A stretch of DNA of 64,000 bases from Amycolatopsis jejuensis (GTDB taxonomy: Bacteria > Actinomycetota > Actinomycetes > Mycobacteriales > Pseudonocardiaceae): NCBI RefSeq assembly GCF_000717335.1, contig NZ_JNYZ01000001.1:1-64000 (forward strand). Reading direction: 5' to 3'. Made by a program: the position numbers and the translations under genes. Numbering within the stretch: the first letter of the stretch is position 1; every line of letters starts with the position of its first letter. Positions 7,716 to 16,406 of the stretch are shown here, one piece after another. The notes below the pieces were generated by a model. The model searched no databases. It saw only the letters and a list, made by a program, of their open reading frames with translations, and was not told the DNA's origin.

Positions 7716-8633
7716 ATGACCAGCGCCGACGTGCAGCGCGCACCGGAAGCAGCCCCGTCCGGCCGCCAGGAGACGGCGCGCCGGCTGCTCGACTCGGCCG
7801 AGACGCTGTCTTACGACCCGGTGCACGAGGTCGACTGGGAAACCCCGCTCGACCTGGACTTCCACGGGGCCAGCCCGGAGTGGAGCACGCTGTATGGCAC
7901 CCGCTACTGGGCCGAGATGACGCCGGAGCAGCAGAAGGAGCTCACCCGGCAGGAGGCGGCGTCGGTCGCGAGCACCGGGATCTGGTTCGAGATGATCCTG
8001 CAGCAGATGGTGCTTCGGGACTTCTACGCGAAGGACCCCACCGACCCGGCGTTCCAGTGGGCGCTCACCGAGATCGCCGACGAGTGCCGCCACTCGATCA
8101 TGTTCGCCCGCGGTGCCGCGAAGCTCGGCGCTCCCCCGTACCGGCCGCGCAAGCTCGCTGTCGAGCTGGGTCGCGTCTTCAAGGCCACTGCGGGCGGCGA
8201 AGCTGCGTACGCAGCCATCCTGGTGGCTGAAGAGGTTCTCGACGTGATGCAGCGCGACTGGATGCGCGACGAGCGCGTCGTGCCTTTCGTGCGCACTATC
8301 AACAACATTCACGTCGTCGAGGAATCGCGGCACATGAAGTTCGCCCGTGAGGAGACGCGGGCGCGGCTGGAGGGCGCGGGCAAGCTGCGCCGTCAGTACA
8401 ACGCGCTGGTGGTCGCCATTGCGTCGTACTTCATCGTGAGCAGCATGGTGAACCGCGACGTGTACCGGAACGCCGGGCTGGACACCGAGCGCGCGGTGCG
8501 GGAGGCGAAGGCGAACGAGCACCACAAGTCGATGATGCGGTCGAGCTGCGCGGGCCTGATGGAGTTCCTCGGCTCGTGCGGGCTGCTGACCCGTCCGGCG
8601 ATGGTGTTCTATCAGCGAGCGAACCTGATCTGA
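7716..8633 (+). CDS. AurF-like diiron oxygenase
   Basis: The product has 305 residues; ATG 7716 follows GGGAGG. Helices carry the carboxylate-bridged diiron ligands in EIADECRHSIMFARG and VVEESRHMKFAREE, the paired E-x3-H arrangement of AurF/p-aminobenzoate N-oxygenase-type proteins, with an earlier acidic helix (TGIWFEMILQQ) providing another Glu. Such enzymes activate O2 for N-oxygenation or hydroxylation and need an electron donor. The next gene starts two bases after the stop and encodes a ferredoxin-NADP reductase, matching the Rv0885-fprB pairing I recall from M. tuberculosis. The substrate is unknown. Confidence 0.85.
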   Translation: MTSADVQRAPEAAPSGRQETARRLLDSAETLSYDPVHEVDWETPLDLDFHGASPEWSTLYGTRYWAEMTPEQQKELTRQEAASVASTGIWFEMILQQMVLRDFYAKDPTDPAFQWALTEIADECRHSIMFARGAAKLGAPPYRPRKLAVELGRVFKATAGGEAAYAAILVAEEVLDVMQRDWMRDERVVPFVRTINNIHVVEESRHMKFAREETRARLEGAGKLRRQYNALVVAIASYFIVSSMVNRDVYRNAGLDTERAVREAKANEHHKSMMRSSCAGLMEFLGSCGLLTRPAMVFYQRANLI

Positions 8634-8634
8634 C

Positions 8635-10116
8635 ATGGCCTTCGCGATCACCCAGACCTGCTGCAACGACGCGACGTGCGTGTCGGTCTGCCCGGTCAAC
8701 TGCATCCATCCGACGCCGGACGAGCCCGATTTCGGCACCACTGAAATGCTCTACGTCGACCCGGAGACCTGCATCGACTGCGGTGCCTGCGCCGACGCGT
8801 GCCCGGTCGACGCGATCTTCCCGGCCGACCTGCTGACCGGGCCACTGCAGGTCTACGCGGGGATCAACGCGGACTTCTACGCCGATCGCGCACCTGCCGC
8901 GGCGAGTCCGGCGCCGAACTTCCACCAGTGGGGTCCGCCCGCGTTCGGCCGCGACATCCCGAGCGACTTCGCGCCGCCGGACATCGCGGTGGTCGGCACC
9001 GGCCCGGCGGGGATGTACGCGGTGGAAGACCTGTTGCTGCACACCAATGCGCGGGTGACGCTGATCGACCGGCTACCGGTCGCGGGTGGGCTCGTGCGTT
9101 ACGGTGTCGCCCCGGACCACCCGGCCACGAAAGGCATCGGCGAGACGTTCGCCCGCTTCCACAGCCATCCGCGGCTGAAGATGCGGCTCGGCGTCGAGGT
9201 CGGTCGACACGTCACGGCCGACGAGCTGGCCGCGCGCCACGATGCGGTGATCTATGCCGTCGGCGCATCCTCGGCGCGGAGTCTCGGGGTGTCCGGCGAG
9301 GATCTGCCCGGCAGCATCGCGGCGACCACCGTGGTCGCCTGGTACAACGGCCATCCGGACGTGCCCGCGAATGCGGTCGACCTGTCCGCGGAACGGGTGG
9401 TGCTGGTCGGCACCGGAAACGTCGCCCTCGACGTCGCCCGGATCCTCACCGCCGACCCCGACGATCTCGCCGGTACGACGATTGCCCCGCATGCGCTGGA
9501 ACGCTTGCGCTCCAGCAAGATCCGCGAGGTCGTACTGCTCGCGCGGCGCGGTCCGGAAGACGCCGCGTACACGTCGCCGGAGCTGATCGCGCTCGCCCAG
9601 CGCACGGACGTTCCCCTCGTCGTCGACACCGCAGACCCGCGCACTGCCGCAGCGATCGACGCGGGCGAAGGCAAAGCCGCCCTGCTGCGCGGACTGGACC
9701 GGGAGATGGTCGACTGGACCGCGCCGCCCGCCGACGGCCTGCGCCGGATCGTGCTGCGGTTCCACTCCGCCCCGCTGGAGATCACCGGCGACCACCAGGT
9801 GCGCGGGCTCCGGGTGACCGGCCCGGTCGAGATCGCCGCAGGTCAGGTCGTGCGTGCGGTGGGTTATCGCGGGCGCCCGGTGCCGGGCCTGCCGTTCGAC
9901 GAGGCGGCCGGGACCATCCCGAACACCGCAGGCCGCATCGACGGCCGGACCGGGAGCTACGTGGTGGGCTGGATCAAGCGTGGCCCATCGGGCGGGATCG
10001 GCGCGAACCGGACGTGCGCGAAGGAAACGGTCGCGACCCTGCTCGACGACATCACGTCGGGCCGCCTTCCGGTGCGGGCCCGCCGGTCCCCGCTGGCCGG
10101 GCTGCTCCGGCGCTGA
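8635..10116 (+). CDS. fprB: Ferredoxin fused to ferredoxin-NADP+ reductase (FprB-type)
   Basis: The product has 493 residues. The first 65 form a bacterial ferredoxin with two cysteine clusters (QTCCNDATCVSVCPVNC and TCIDCGACADACPVDA). A linker is followed by an adrenodoxin-reductase-like module: FAD motif VVGTGPAGMYAVEDLL, GLVRYGVAPDHP, NADP motif VLVGTGNVALDVARIL, and the C-terminal WIKRGPSGGIGANR. It should pass electrons from NADPH through FAD to iron-sulphur clusters, most likely for the diiron oxygenase two bases upstream. ATG 8635 is the only sensible start. Confidence 0.92.
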   Translation: MAFAITQTCCNDATCVSVCPVNCIHPTPDEPDFGTTEMLYVDPETCIDCGACADACPVDAIFPADLLTGPLQVYAGINADFYADRAPAAASPAPNFHQWGPPAFGRDIPSDFAPPDIAVVGTGPAGMYAVEDLLLHTNARVTLIDRLPVAGGLVRYGVAPDHPATKGIGETFARFHSHPRLKMRLGVEVGRHVTADELAARHDAVIYAVGASSARSLGVSGEDLPGSIAATTVVAWYNGHPDVPANAVDLSAERVVLVGTGNVALDVARILTADPDDLAGTTIAPHALERLRSSKIREVVLLARRGPEDAAYTSPELIALAQRTDVPLVVDTADPRTAAAIDAGEGKAALLRGLDREMVDWTAPPADGLRRIVLRFHSAPLEITGDHQVRGLRVTGPVEIAAGQVVRAVGYRGRPVPGLPFDEAAGTIPNTAGRIDGRTGSYVVGWIKRGPSGGIGANRTCAKETVATLLDDITSGRLPVRARRSPLAGLLRR

Positions 10117-10229
10117 CCTGCTCGTCGACGTCCGGGAGTCAGAAGGCGAGCTCCAGACGAACCCGAACCCCCATCGGCGGCTGGCGTGAGGAATTCGTGC
10201 CGCACATTCCGGGCCCGCCGCCGCGGGAG

Positions 10230-10323
10230 CCATCGTGCGGCCCGCGCCGAGCGCCGCGGCGAGGTGCAGAGCGCCCGGGATGGCGTAGGTGAACAGGTCG
10301 AACAGCCCGACCGCGAAAGTCAC
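10230..10323 (-). pseudogene. N-terminal remnant of a membrane-protein gene
   Basis: From GTG 10323 the minus strand encodes VTFAVGLFDLFTYAIPG and then GALHLAAALGAG, which looks like the first transmembrane segment of an actinobacterial integral membrane protein of unknown function. After roughly 30 residues the homologous-looking sequence stops, and the frame runs on as nonsense antisense to fprB. The remainder of the gene is missing. It lies just past the GH25 stop (10375), consistent with a deletion that joined fprB to this fragment. Confidence 0.5.
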
Positions 10324-10374
10324 CCGCCGATCCGACGCTGTGCACCCGGCCGGACGGCACAGCTGATCGGGTGA

Positions 10375-11196
10375 TCACGCCGTCGAGGAGCCGCCACGGG
10401 CGAGCGCCTGGACGCGTTTCATCGGGCCGTTGTAGAAGTTCTGGTCCCCCGGCAGGCCGCCGCTGCGGGCGAACTGCCAGATGCTCTGTTTGTCCCATCC
10501 GGCCGGGAGTTCGCCGATCTCCGGGGCGTAGCGGGCGAGCCAGAGCGGGTTGGTGTCGCCGAACCCGCCTGCGTTGCCGGTGCAGCGTTTCCACCACGAC
10601 GTCGAGGTGTAGATCACCGTGCTGCGCCGCTCTTTCGCCAGGTAGGTGCGGGTGAAGTCGGCGATCCACGCAGTCATGTCGGCCGGGCTTTTGCCGTAGC
10701 AGGCGTCGTCGCCGTACGGGTTGTACTCGACGTCGAGCGCGCCCGGCAGCGTCTTGCCGTCGCCGTGCCAGGCGCCTCCGTGCGCGATGAAGTACTCGGC
10801 TTGCGCGGCGCCGCTGGAGTTGTCCGGGCGGGCGAAGTGGTAGGCGCCGCGGATCAGCCCGGCGTCGTGCGCACCGTTGTACTGCTGGGAAAACTGCGGG
10901 TTCACGAACCCGGTGCCTTCGGTCGCCTTGACGTAGGTGAACCGCGCGCCCGCGTCGGTGGCCTTGCCCCAGTCGACCGGGCCCTGGTGCCCGCTGACGT
11001 CGTGGCCGAGGGTCTGTGCCGTCTCCGCGCGGGCCAGGTCCGGGCTGCCGTGTACGCCTTCGTGGATCGCGATCTGCGAACCCGCGACCGTTTCGGCTGC
11101 CTCCGAGTAGTCGGCGGCTTGCGCGGGCTGCGCCAGCGTCCACGGCAGCACGAGGGCCGCGGCGGCGAGCACCAGTCCCTGCGTCATGCGGTTCAT
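10375..11196 (-). CDS. Secreted GH25 lysozyme-like muramidase
   Basis: The product has 273 residues from ATG 11196 (GGAG upstream; an upstream in-frame ATG at 11223 would add nine residues before the signal). The signal peptide runs from MNRM to about AQPAQA-A. The GH25 domain begins GHDVSGHQGPVDW, contains TYVKATEGTGFVNP and GAYHFARP, and has the catalytic Asp-x-Glu in GALDVEYN. It ends with WQFARSG. It should cleave peptidoglycan N-acetylmuramyl bonds outside the membrane. A second secreted glycosidase gene lies 75 bases upstream on the same strand. Confidence 0.92.
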   Translation of the reverse strand: MNRMTQGLVLAAAALVLPWTLAQPAQAADYSEAAETVAGSQIAIHEGVHGSPDLARAETAQTLGHDVSGHQGPVDWGKATDAGARFTYVKATEGTGFVNPQFSQQYNGAHDAGLIRGAYHFARPDNSSGAAQAEYFIAHGGAWHGDGKTLPGALDVEYNPYGDDACYGKSPADMTAWIADFTRTYLAKERRSTVIYTSTSWWKRCTGNAGGFGDTNPLWLARYAPEIGELPAGWDKQSIWQFARSGGLPGDQNFYNGPMKRVQALARGGSSTA

Positions 11197-11271
11197 CGAG
11201 GCTCCGATCTCGGGCGGCGGCACGTCCGGTGATCATCGTGCCTGCGCCGGGCCGGGTCCGCGAATGCCAGG

Positions 11272-12186
11272 TCACCCGGTCGTGGCGCCGCTGACCTTCA
11301 CCGAGAAGCTGTCGATGCTCATCCCGGCGCCGGGGGTGATGTCCGCGCCCGGGCTCGTGCAGCTGCACACCTTGTTCGGGTACGAGCCGCCGATCGCGAC
11401 GTCGAAGATCGCGAAGAACCCGTGGTCGACGGCCGCTTTCCAGGTCGCGTCGGATACCTGGTTCTGCTTCACCGCGAAGGTCTGCCTGCCGTCGAGGGCG
11501 AACCGCAGCTCCTCGGCGGCAGCGTTGCGGCGGTCGACCACCACGGAATACGTGTGGTACCCGGTTTTGCAGCCCGCGCAGTCCTGCAGGTCGCTGCTGA
11601 TGCCGTCGGGGTCGTGGCATTCGCCCGCCCACTTTCCGCAGTGGAAGGTGGCGGAGTGCTTGTCGAGGGCGTTGACGTTCTCCATGATGTCCAGCTCGCC
11701 GATGCTGGGCCAGTTCGTCGCGCCGACCGGCCGGGCGTCGGCACCCATCGCCCAGAACGCGGGCCAGTACCCGAGGCCGTGTTCGGGGTCGGGCTGCCGG
11801 ATGGTCGCGCTCATCTCCATCTGCCCGCCCGCCGGGGCGCCGAAATCGGTGCGCTGGGTTTCGATCCGCCCGGACGTCCACGCGCCGTTGCCGTCGCGCA
11901 GCGGTTTGATCACGAGGTGCCCGGCGCCGTCATGGTACACGTTCGCGGTGGAGTCGGTCATCGTCTCGATCTCGCCGGTACCCCAGTTCGCGGCGCCGCC
12001 GGGATAGCCGGTTCCCTTGTCGTAGAGCCAGTTCTGCTGGTCCAGTCCGGTTCCGGCGGGTCCGTCGAAGGTGTCCTCGAAGACCGTCGTCCAGGTTTCG
12101 GCGGCCTGTGCGGGGACTGCGGCCATCGGGAGGGCCGCAGCGAGCACGAGGGCAGCTCGGAGGAGGCGCGTTCCGCTTCGTCGCAT
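11272..12186 (-). CDS. Secreted GH16 beta-glucanase
   Basis: The product has 304 residues from ATG 12186, chosen because the signal peptide (MRRSGTRLLRAALVL to AQAAE) begins there. The family GH16 jelly-roll enzyme is shown by the catalytic signature GELDIMEN, with Glu nucleophile, Asp and acid/base Glu in E-x-D-x-x-E spacing, and by YWPAFWAMG and HTYSVVVD. Likely substrates are beta-1,3 or beta-1,3-1,4 glucans outside the cell. Six to seven cysteines in CHDPDGISSDLQDCAGCK and KVCSC suggest disulphides. It is paired with the GH25 gene and divergent from an XRE regulator. Confidence 0.92.
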   Translation of the reverse strand: MRRSGTRLLRAALVLAAALPMAAVPAQAAETWTTVFEDTFDGPAGTGLDQQNWLYDKGTGYPGGAANWGTGEIETMTDSTANVYHDGAGHLVIKPLRDGNGAWTSGRIETQRTDFGAPAGGQMEMSATIRQPDPEHGLGYWPAFWAMGADARPVGATNWPSIGELDIMENVNALDKHSATFHCGKWAGECHDPDGISSDLQDCAGCKTGYHTYSVVVDRRNAAAEELRFALDGRQTFAVKQNQVSDATWKAAVDHGFFAIFDVAIGGSYPNKVCSCTSPGADITPGAGMSIDSFSVKVSGATTG

Positions 12187-12394
12187 GATTCGCCTTTCGT
12201 GGGTCCGGGGAGTCTTTGCAGACTCCGGCACCGGCGCGGACCAGTCAAAACGCTCTGCCTGCCGGTCCGGCGGACTCGGGCACACGCGGGCAGCACAGGG
12301 CCGGAAAGGTTTAAACCACTGCGCGACGGGGTAAGGCGGCGAAGGGAGGAGTACCGCACCCCCTTTGCCCGCCCCACGCCCGGCGCGGGCGTTC

Positions 12395-12400
12395 TAGCCT
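12395..12400 (+). promoter_or_regulatory. -10 element (TAGCCT) for a leaderless regulator gene
   Basis: TAGCCT ends six bases before ATG 12407, which has no Shine-Dalgarno sequence. This TAnnnT-N6-ATG layout predicts transcription starting at the start codon. Confidence 0.55.
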
Positions 12401-12406
12401 GGTCCC

Positions 12407-13237
12407 ATGAGCGACGGCAACCTCCTCGGCGAGTTCCTGCGGGCACGGCGCGAGGTCACCGGCCCGGCGGACGTGGACGTCCCTGCCGGGCCGCGGCGGC
12501 GGGTCAGCGGCCTGCGCCGGGAGGAGGTCGCCCGGCTCGCCGGGGTGAGCACCGACTACTACGTGCGGCTCGAACAGGGCCGGGAGCGAACCCCGTCGAC
12601 GCAGGTCGTGGACGCGCTCGGCCGGGCGCTGCGGCTCGACGACGAGGCGCTCTCGCACCTGCATTCGCTCGCCCGGCCGGTTCGTCCGCGGCGGCGGGTG
12701 CAGCGGGAACGGGTCAGCCCGCGGCTGGTGCAGATGCTCGACGCCTGGCCGCAGACTCCTGCGGTGGTGCTCGGCCGGTGCATGACGGTGCTCGCCGCCA
12801 ACCTGCTCGGCGAGGCGCTGTTCGCCGGGCACGCGCACAGCGGTGACCTGCTGCGGCTGGTGTTCCTCGACCCCGATGCCCGGGACTTCTATCCGGACTG
12901 GGAACGCGTCGCGGTGAACACCGTCGGCGGGCTGCGGTCGGCGGCCGGGACCGATCTCGACGATCCGCTGCTGATCGAGGCGGTCGGCGAGCTTTCGCTC
13001 AAGAGCGCCGATTTCCGCCGGTTGTGGGCGCGCCACGACATCCGGCAGAAAACCCACGAGACCAAGCGGTTCCGGCATCCGCTGGCCGGCCTGCTCACCC
13101 TGCACTACGAATCGATGACCGTGAACAGCGCACCCGGTCAGCAGCTCGTGGTGTACCAAGCGGATCCGGGCAGCCCGTCGGAAGCCGCGCTGGGACTGCT
13201 CGGCAGCCTCGCCGCGGACGCCCCGCCGGACCGCTGA
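12407..13237 (+). CDS. XRE-family regulator with MmyB-like ligand-binding domain
   Basis: The product has 276 residues. The helix-turn-helix spans about residues 28-65 (GLRREEVARLAGVSTDYYVRLEQG), followed by the MmyB-like C-terminal domain seen in many actinobacterial regulators (LDAWPQTPAVVLGRCMTVLAAN, LVFLDPDARDFYPDWERVA). Such proteins are thought to sense small ligands, possibly fatty acids, and commonly regulate an adjacent dehydrogenase. The SDR gene starts 50 bases downstream, which fits. Start ATG 12407 is probably leaderless. Confidence 0.9.
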   Translation: MSDGNLLGEFLRARREVTGPADVDVPAGPRRRVSGLRREEVARLAGVSTDYYVRLEQGRERTPSTQVVDALGRALRLDDEALSHLHSLARPVRPRRRVQRERVSPRLVQMLDAWPQTPAVVLGRCMTVLAANLLGEALFAGHAHSGDLLRLVFLDPDARDFYPDWERVAVNTVGGLRSAAGTDLDDPLLIEAVGELSLKSADFRRLWARHDIRQKTHETKRFRHPLAGLLTLHYESMTVNSAPGQQLVVYQADPGSPSEAALGLLGSLAADAPPDR

Positions 13238-13287
13238 TTTCCCTTTCTCCCATTCGACAATTCGACAATTCGTTCAGGGGTACCTCT

Positions 13288-14157
13288 GTGTCCGAAAACT
13301 TGCCGGAAAACATGCCTGCACCCGTCTGGTTCATCACCGGGTGTTCCACCGGACTCGGCCGCGCGCTCGCGACCGCCGTCCTGGAGCGCGGCCTGCGTGC
13401 CGTGGTCACCGCTCGTGATCCGGAACGCGTCGCCGGCCTGGTCGCCGCGTATCCCGGGCGCGCGGTGGCGGTCGCGCTCGACGTGACCGATCCGCGGCAG
13501 ATCACCACCGCGGTCGTCGAGGCGGAACGCGCGTTCGGCCGGATCGACGTGCTGGTCAACAACGCCGGGTACGGCTACCTCGCCGCAGCCGAAGAAGGTG
13601 AGGACGCCGAGATCCGGGCGTTGTTCGAGGCCAATGTGTTCGGCTTGATGGCGCTCACCCGCGCCGTGCTGCCGGGTATGCGAGCGCGGCGGAGCGGGCA
13701 CGTCGTGTCGGTGTCGTCGCTCGGCGGGCTGGCGGCCTTCGGTGCGACCGGCTATTACCACGCCACGAAATTCGCGGTGGAAGGTTTCACCGAATCCCTT
13801 TCCGCGGAGGTCGGGCCGCTCGGCATCGGGGTCACGATCGTGGAACCGGCGGCGTTCCGCACGAACTGGTCGGGCCCGTCGATGCGGGAGTCCGCGATCC
13901 GGATCGACGACTACGCCGACACCGCAGGCGCACGCCGCACCTCGACCCTCGCCACCTACGGCAAGCAGCCCGGCGACCCCGCCCGCGCCGCCACCGCGGT
14001 GATCGACGCCGTGACCTCGGCCGAACCGCCGCTGCGGCTGCTGCTGGGTCGCGCGGCCTACGACATCGCCACCGCCCGCCTCGACACCCTCCGCAAGGGT
14101 TTCGACGACTGGCGTGATGTCACCCTTTCCGCCGATTTCCCTGCGGAGACGGCATGA
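13288..14157 (+). CDS. SDR-family oxidoreductase
   Basis: The product has 289 residues from GTG 13288; ATG 13312, just before PVWFITGCS, is an alternative. Motifs are TGCSTGLGRA, NNAGYGYL, SVSSLGG and YYHATKFAVEGF (catalytic Tyr and Lys). The C-terminal extension of about 40 residues is characteristic of the retinol-dehydrogenase-like SDRs common in actinomycetes. It lies downstream of the XRE/MmyB regulator, a frequent arrangement, and its last codon overlaps the start of another SDR (ATGA). Confidence 0.9.
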   Translation: MSENLPENMPAPVWFITGCSTGLGRALATAVLERGLRAVVTARDPERVAGLVAAYPGRAVAVALDVTDPRQITTAVVEAERAFGRIDVLVNNAGYGYLAAAEEGEDAEIRALFEANVFGLMALTRAVLPGMRARRSGHVVSVSSLGGLAAFGATGYYHATKFAVEGFTESLSAEVGPLGIGVTIVEPAAFRTNWSGPSMRESAIRIDDYADTAGARRTSTLATYGKQPGDPARAATAVIDAVTSAEPPLRLLLGRAAYDIATARLDTLRKGFDDWRDVTLSADFPAETA

Positions 14158-14876
14158 GCAGGGTCGCCCTGATCACCGGGGCCAGCAGCGGGATCGGTGA
14201 CGCCACCGCCCGAAGGCTTGCGGCCGACGGATGGCACGTCGTCGCCGGGGCCCGCCGTGAGGACCGGCTGGGCTCACTCGCCGAAACCGTCCGCGCGGCC
14301 GGTGGCAGCATCGAGGTCCACCGGCTTGATGTGACCGACCGGGCGGATGTTGCGGAGTTCGTCGACCGCGCGGTGCGCGACCACGGCCGGGTCGATGCGC
14401 TCGTCGCGAACGCGGGCGTGATGCCGCTGTCGCGGTTGGACGCCGGGCTCGTCGACGAATGGGACCGGATGATCGACGTGAACATCCGGGGCCTGCTCAA
14501 CGGAATTGCCGCCGCGCTACCGCATTTCACCCGGCAAGGTTCGGGGCATTTCGTGACGGTCGCGTCGATCGGCGCGCACCAGGTCACGCCGACCGCGTCG
14601 GTGTACTGCGGCACGAAGTACGCGGCATGGGCGATCACCGAGGGGCTGCGGCTGGAGTGCGATCCGGGCATTCGCGTCACCACCATCTCCCCCGGCGTCG
14701 TCACCTCCGAGCTGGCCGACACGATCAGCGATCCGGACACGCGCGAGTTCATGCAGAGCTACCGCAAGAACGCGATCGAACCGTCGGCGATCTCCGGTGC
14801 CATCGCCTACGCTCTCGCTCAGCCGGCCGAGGTGGACGTGAACGAGATGATCGTGCGGCCGGCCCGGCAGAGGTGA
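14154..14876 (+). CDS. SDR-family oxidoreductase
   Basis: The product has 240 residues. ATG 14154 overlaps the stop of the preceding SDR, so the two are translationally coupled. Motifs are TGASSGIGDATA, ANAGVMPLSRL, TVASIGAHQV and YCGTKYAAWAI (catalytic Tyr and Lys). NAGVMPLS is typical of the YdfG-like subgroup of NADP-dependent SDRs acting on hydroxy acids or aldehydes. The substrate is not predictable. The DGPF-protein gene follows after ten bases, so this may be one operon with the sigma-factor module. Confidence 0.9.
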   Translation: MSRVALITGASSGIGDATARRLAADGWHVVAGARREDRLGSLAETVRAAGGSIEVHRLDVTDRADVAEFVDRAVRDHGRVDALVANAGVMPLSRLDAGLVDEWDRMIDVNIRGLLNGIAAALPHFTRQGSGHFVTVASIGAHQVTPTASVYCGTKYAAWAITEGLRLECDPGIRVTTISPGVVTSELADTISDPDTREFMQSYRKNAIEPSAISGAIAYALAQPAEVDVNEMIVRPARQR

Positions 14877-14886
14877 GAGGTGGTCC

Positions 14887-15216
14887 ATGCCGCAGTACCT
14901 GCTCGGGATCCAGCAGCCCGACGGCGGCGCCCCGGCGGTGGACGTGCTGGCGGACATCGTCGAGCGGCTGGACGCGGTCGCCGGCGAGATGAAGGCGGCC
15001 GGGGCCTGGGTGTTCTCCGGCGGGCTGGCGCCACCGGACCAGGCGCGGGTCGTCCGGCCGGGTGTGCTGCACACCGACGGGCCGTTCGCCGAGGGCAAGG
15101 AACATCTCGGCGGGTTCACCATCGTGACCGCGCCGGACCTGGACGCGGCGACGGAATGGGCGCGCCGGATTTCCGAGATCACCACCCTGCCGGTGGAAGT
15201 CCGGCAGTTCCGGTGA
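14887..15216 (+). CDS. DGPF/YCII-family protein partnered with an ECF42 sigma factor
   Basis: The product has 109 residues: a single YCII-related ferredoxin-like domain with the diagnostic DGPFAEGKEHLGGF segment and a C-terminal PDLDAATEWARRI helix. DGPF proteins are the conserved genomic partners, and in known cases the regulon, of ECF42 sigma factors; their biochemical role is uncertain. AGAGGTGG precedes ATG 14887. The stop overlaps the sigma-factor GTG start (GTGA). A second such pair is found at 40701-42276. Confidence 0.88.
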   Translation: MPQYLLGIQQPDGGAPAVDVLADIVERLDAVAGEMKAAGAWVFSGGLAPPDQARVVRPGVLHTDGPFAEGKEHLGGFTIVTAPDLDAATEWARRISEITTLPVEVRQFR

Positions 15217-16406
15217 CGGTCGATGCGGCCGTGCTCGAGCGGGTGTTCCGCGCCGAGCACGGCCGCGCGGTGTCCGTGCTGGCCAAGGTGTTCGGGGATC
15301 TCGACCTCGCCGAGGACGCCGTGCAGGAGGCGTGCGCGATCGCCACGGCGAAGTGGCCGTCGGAGGGTCTTCCGCCGAGCCCGGCGGGCTGGCTCGTGAC
15401 CACCGCGCGCAACCGCGGAATCGACCGTCTGCGCCGGGAATCCAGCCGCGCCGACCGGTATGCGCAGGCCGCTTTGCTGTACGCGGATGAACCGTTCGAC
15501 GAAGGCGCGGTACCCGACGAGCGGCTGCGGCTGATCTTCACCTGCTGCCACCCGGCGCTGGGTACGGCCGCCCGGGTCGCGCTCACGTTGCGGCTGCTGG
15601 GCGGGCTGACCACGGGCGAGATCGCGCACGCGTTCCTCGTCCCGGAGCCGACGATGGCGCAGCGGCTCGTGCGCGCGAAGGCCAAGATCCGCGATGCCCG
15701 GATCCCTTACCGGGTGCCGGACGAGTCCGATCTCCCGGCGCGGCTCGACGCCGTTCTCGCGGTGCTGTACCTGATTTTCACCGAAGGCCACACCGCAAGC
15801 GGCGGCGGAGAACTCGGACGGCCGGACCTCGCCGCCGAGGCAATCCGGCTCGCCCGCGTGCTGGTGACGCTGCTGCCCGGCGAGCCGGAAGTACTGGGGC
15901 TGCTGGCTTTGCTGCTGCTCACCGAGTCCCGGCGCGCGGCCCGGCTCGGCGCCGACGGGGTCCCGGTCCTGCTGCCCGACCAGGACCGCAGCCGGTGGGA
16001 TCGGGCACTGATCGCGGAAGGCCAGCACCTCGTCCGGCAGTGCCTGCGGCTGGATCGGCCGGGGCCGTACCAGATCCAGGCCGCGATCAACGCCGTCCAC
16101 AGCGATGGCACCGATTGGGTGCAGATTTTGGCTTTGTACGACCAATTGCTCACCTTCACGCCGACGCCGGTCGTCGCCCTCAACCGGGCAGTCGCGGTCG
16201 CCGAGGTCGAGGGTCCCGCCGCCGCGCTGGCTCTCGTCGACGCCCTCGACCTCCGGACCAGGCACCTGTTCCACGCCATCCGGGCCGACCTGCTCGCCCG
16301 CCTCGGCCGGACCACCGCCGCTGCCGCCGCGTACGACGAGGCTCTGCGGCTTGTGGTCAACGACGCCGAACGTCGTTTGCTGACCCGGAAGCGCGCGGCT
16401 CTTTAG
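15213..16406 (+). CDS. ECF sigma factor, ECF42 group, with long C-terminal extension
   Basis: The product has 397 residues from GTG 15213, overlapping the DGPF gene. Residues 1-170 hold sigma region 2 (VFRAEHGRAVSVLAKVFGDLDLAEDAVQEA) and region 4 (GLTTGEIAHAFLVPEPTMAQRLVRAK). The remaining 220 residues form the helical, TPR-like extension characteristic of ECF42 (IFTEGHTA, ALLLLTESRRAAR, QAAINAVH, LYDQLLTFTPTPVVALNRAVA). ECF42 proteins lack an anti-sigma factor, and the extension is reported to control activity. The gene converges on the TetR gene with a four-base stop overlap. Confidence 0.9.
   Translation: MTVDAAVLERVFRAEHGRAVSVLAKVFGDLDLAEDAVQEACAIATAKWPSEGLPPSPAGWLVTTARNRGIDRLRRESSRADRYAQAALLYADEPFDEGAVPDERLRLIFTCCHPALGTAARVALTLRLLGGLTTGEIAHAFLVPEPTMAQRLVRAKAKIRDARIPYRVPDESDLPARLDAVLAVLYLIFTEGHTASGGGELGRPDLAAEAIRLARVLVTLLPGEPEVLGLLALLLLTESRRAARLGADGVPVLLPDQDRSRWDRALIAEGQHLVRQCLRLDRPGPYQIQAAINAVHSDGTDWVQILALYDQLLTFTPTPVVALNRAVAVAEVEGPAAALALVDALDLRTRHLFHAIRADLLARLGRTTAAAAAYDEALRLVVNDAERRLLTRKRAAL

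Noticed and set aside
8799..10292. Plus-strand open frame of 497 codons overlapping fprB
   Set aside because: It is Arg/Gly/Pro-rich, with no motifs and no ribosome site; fprB in another frame has complete cofactor motifs.
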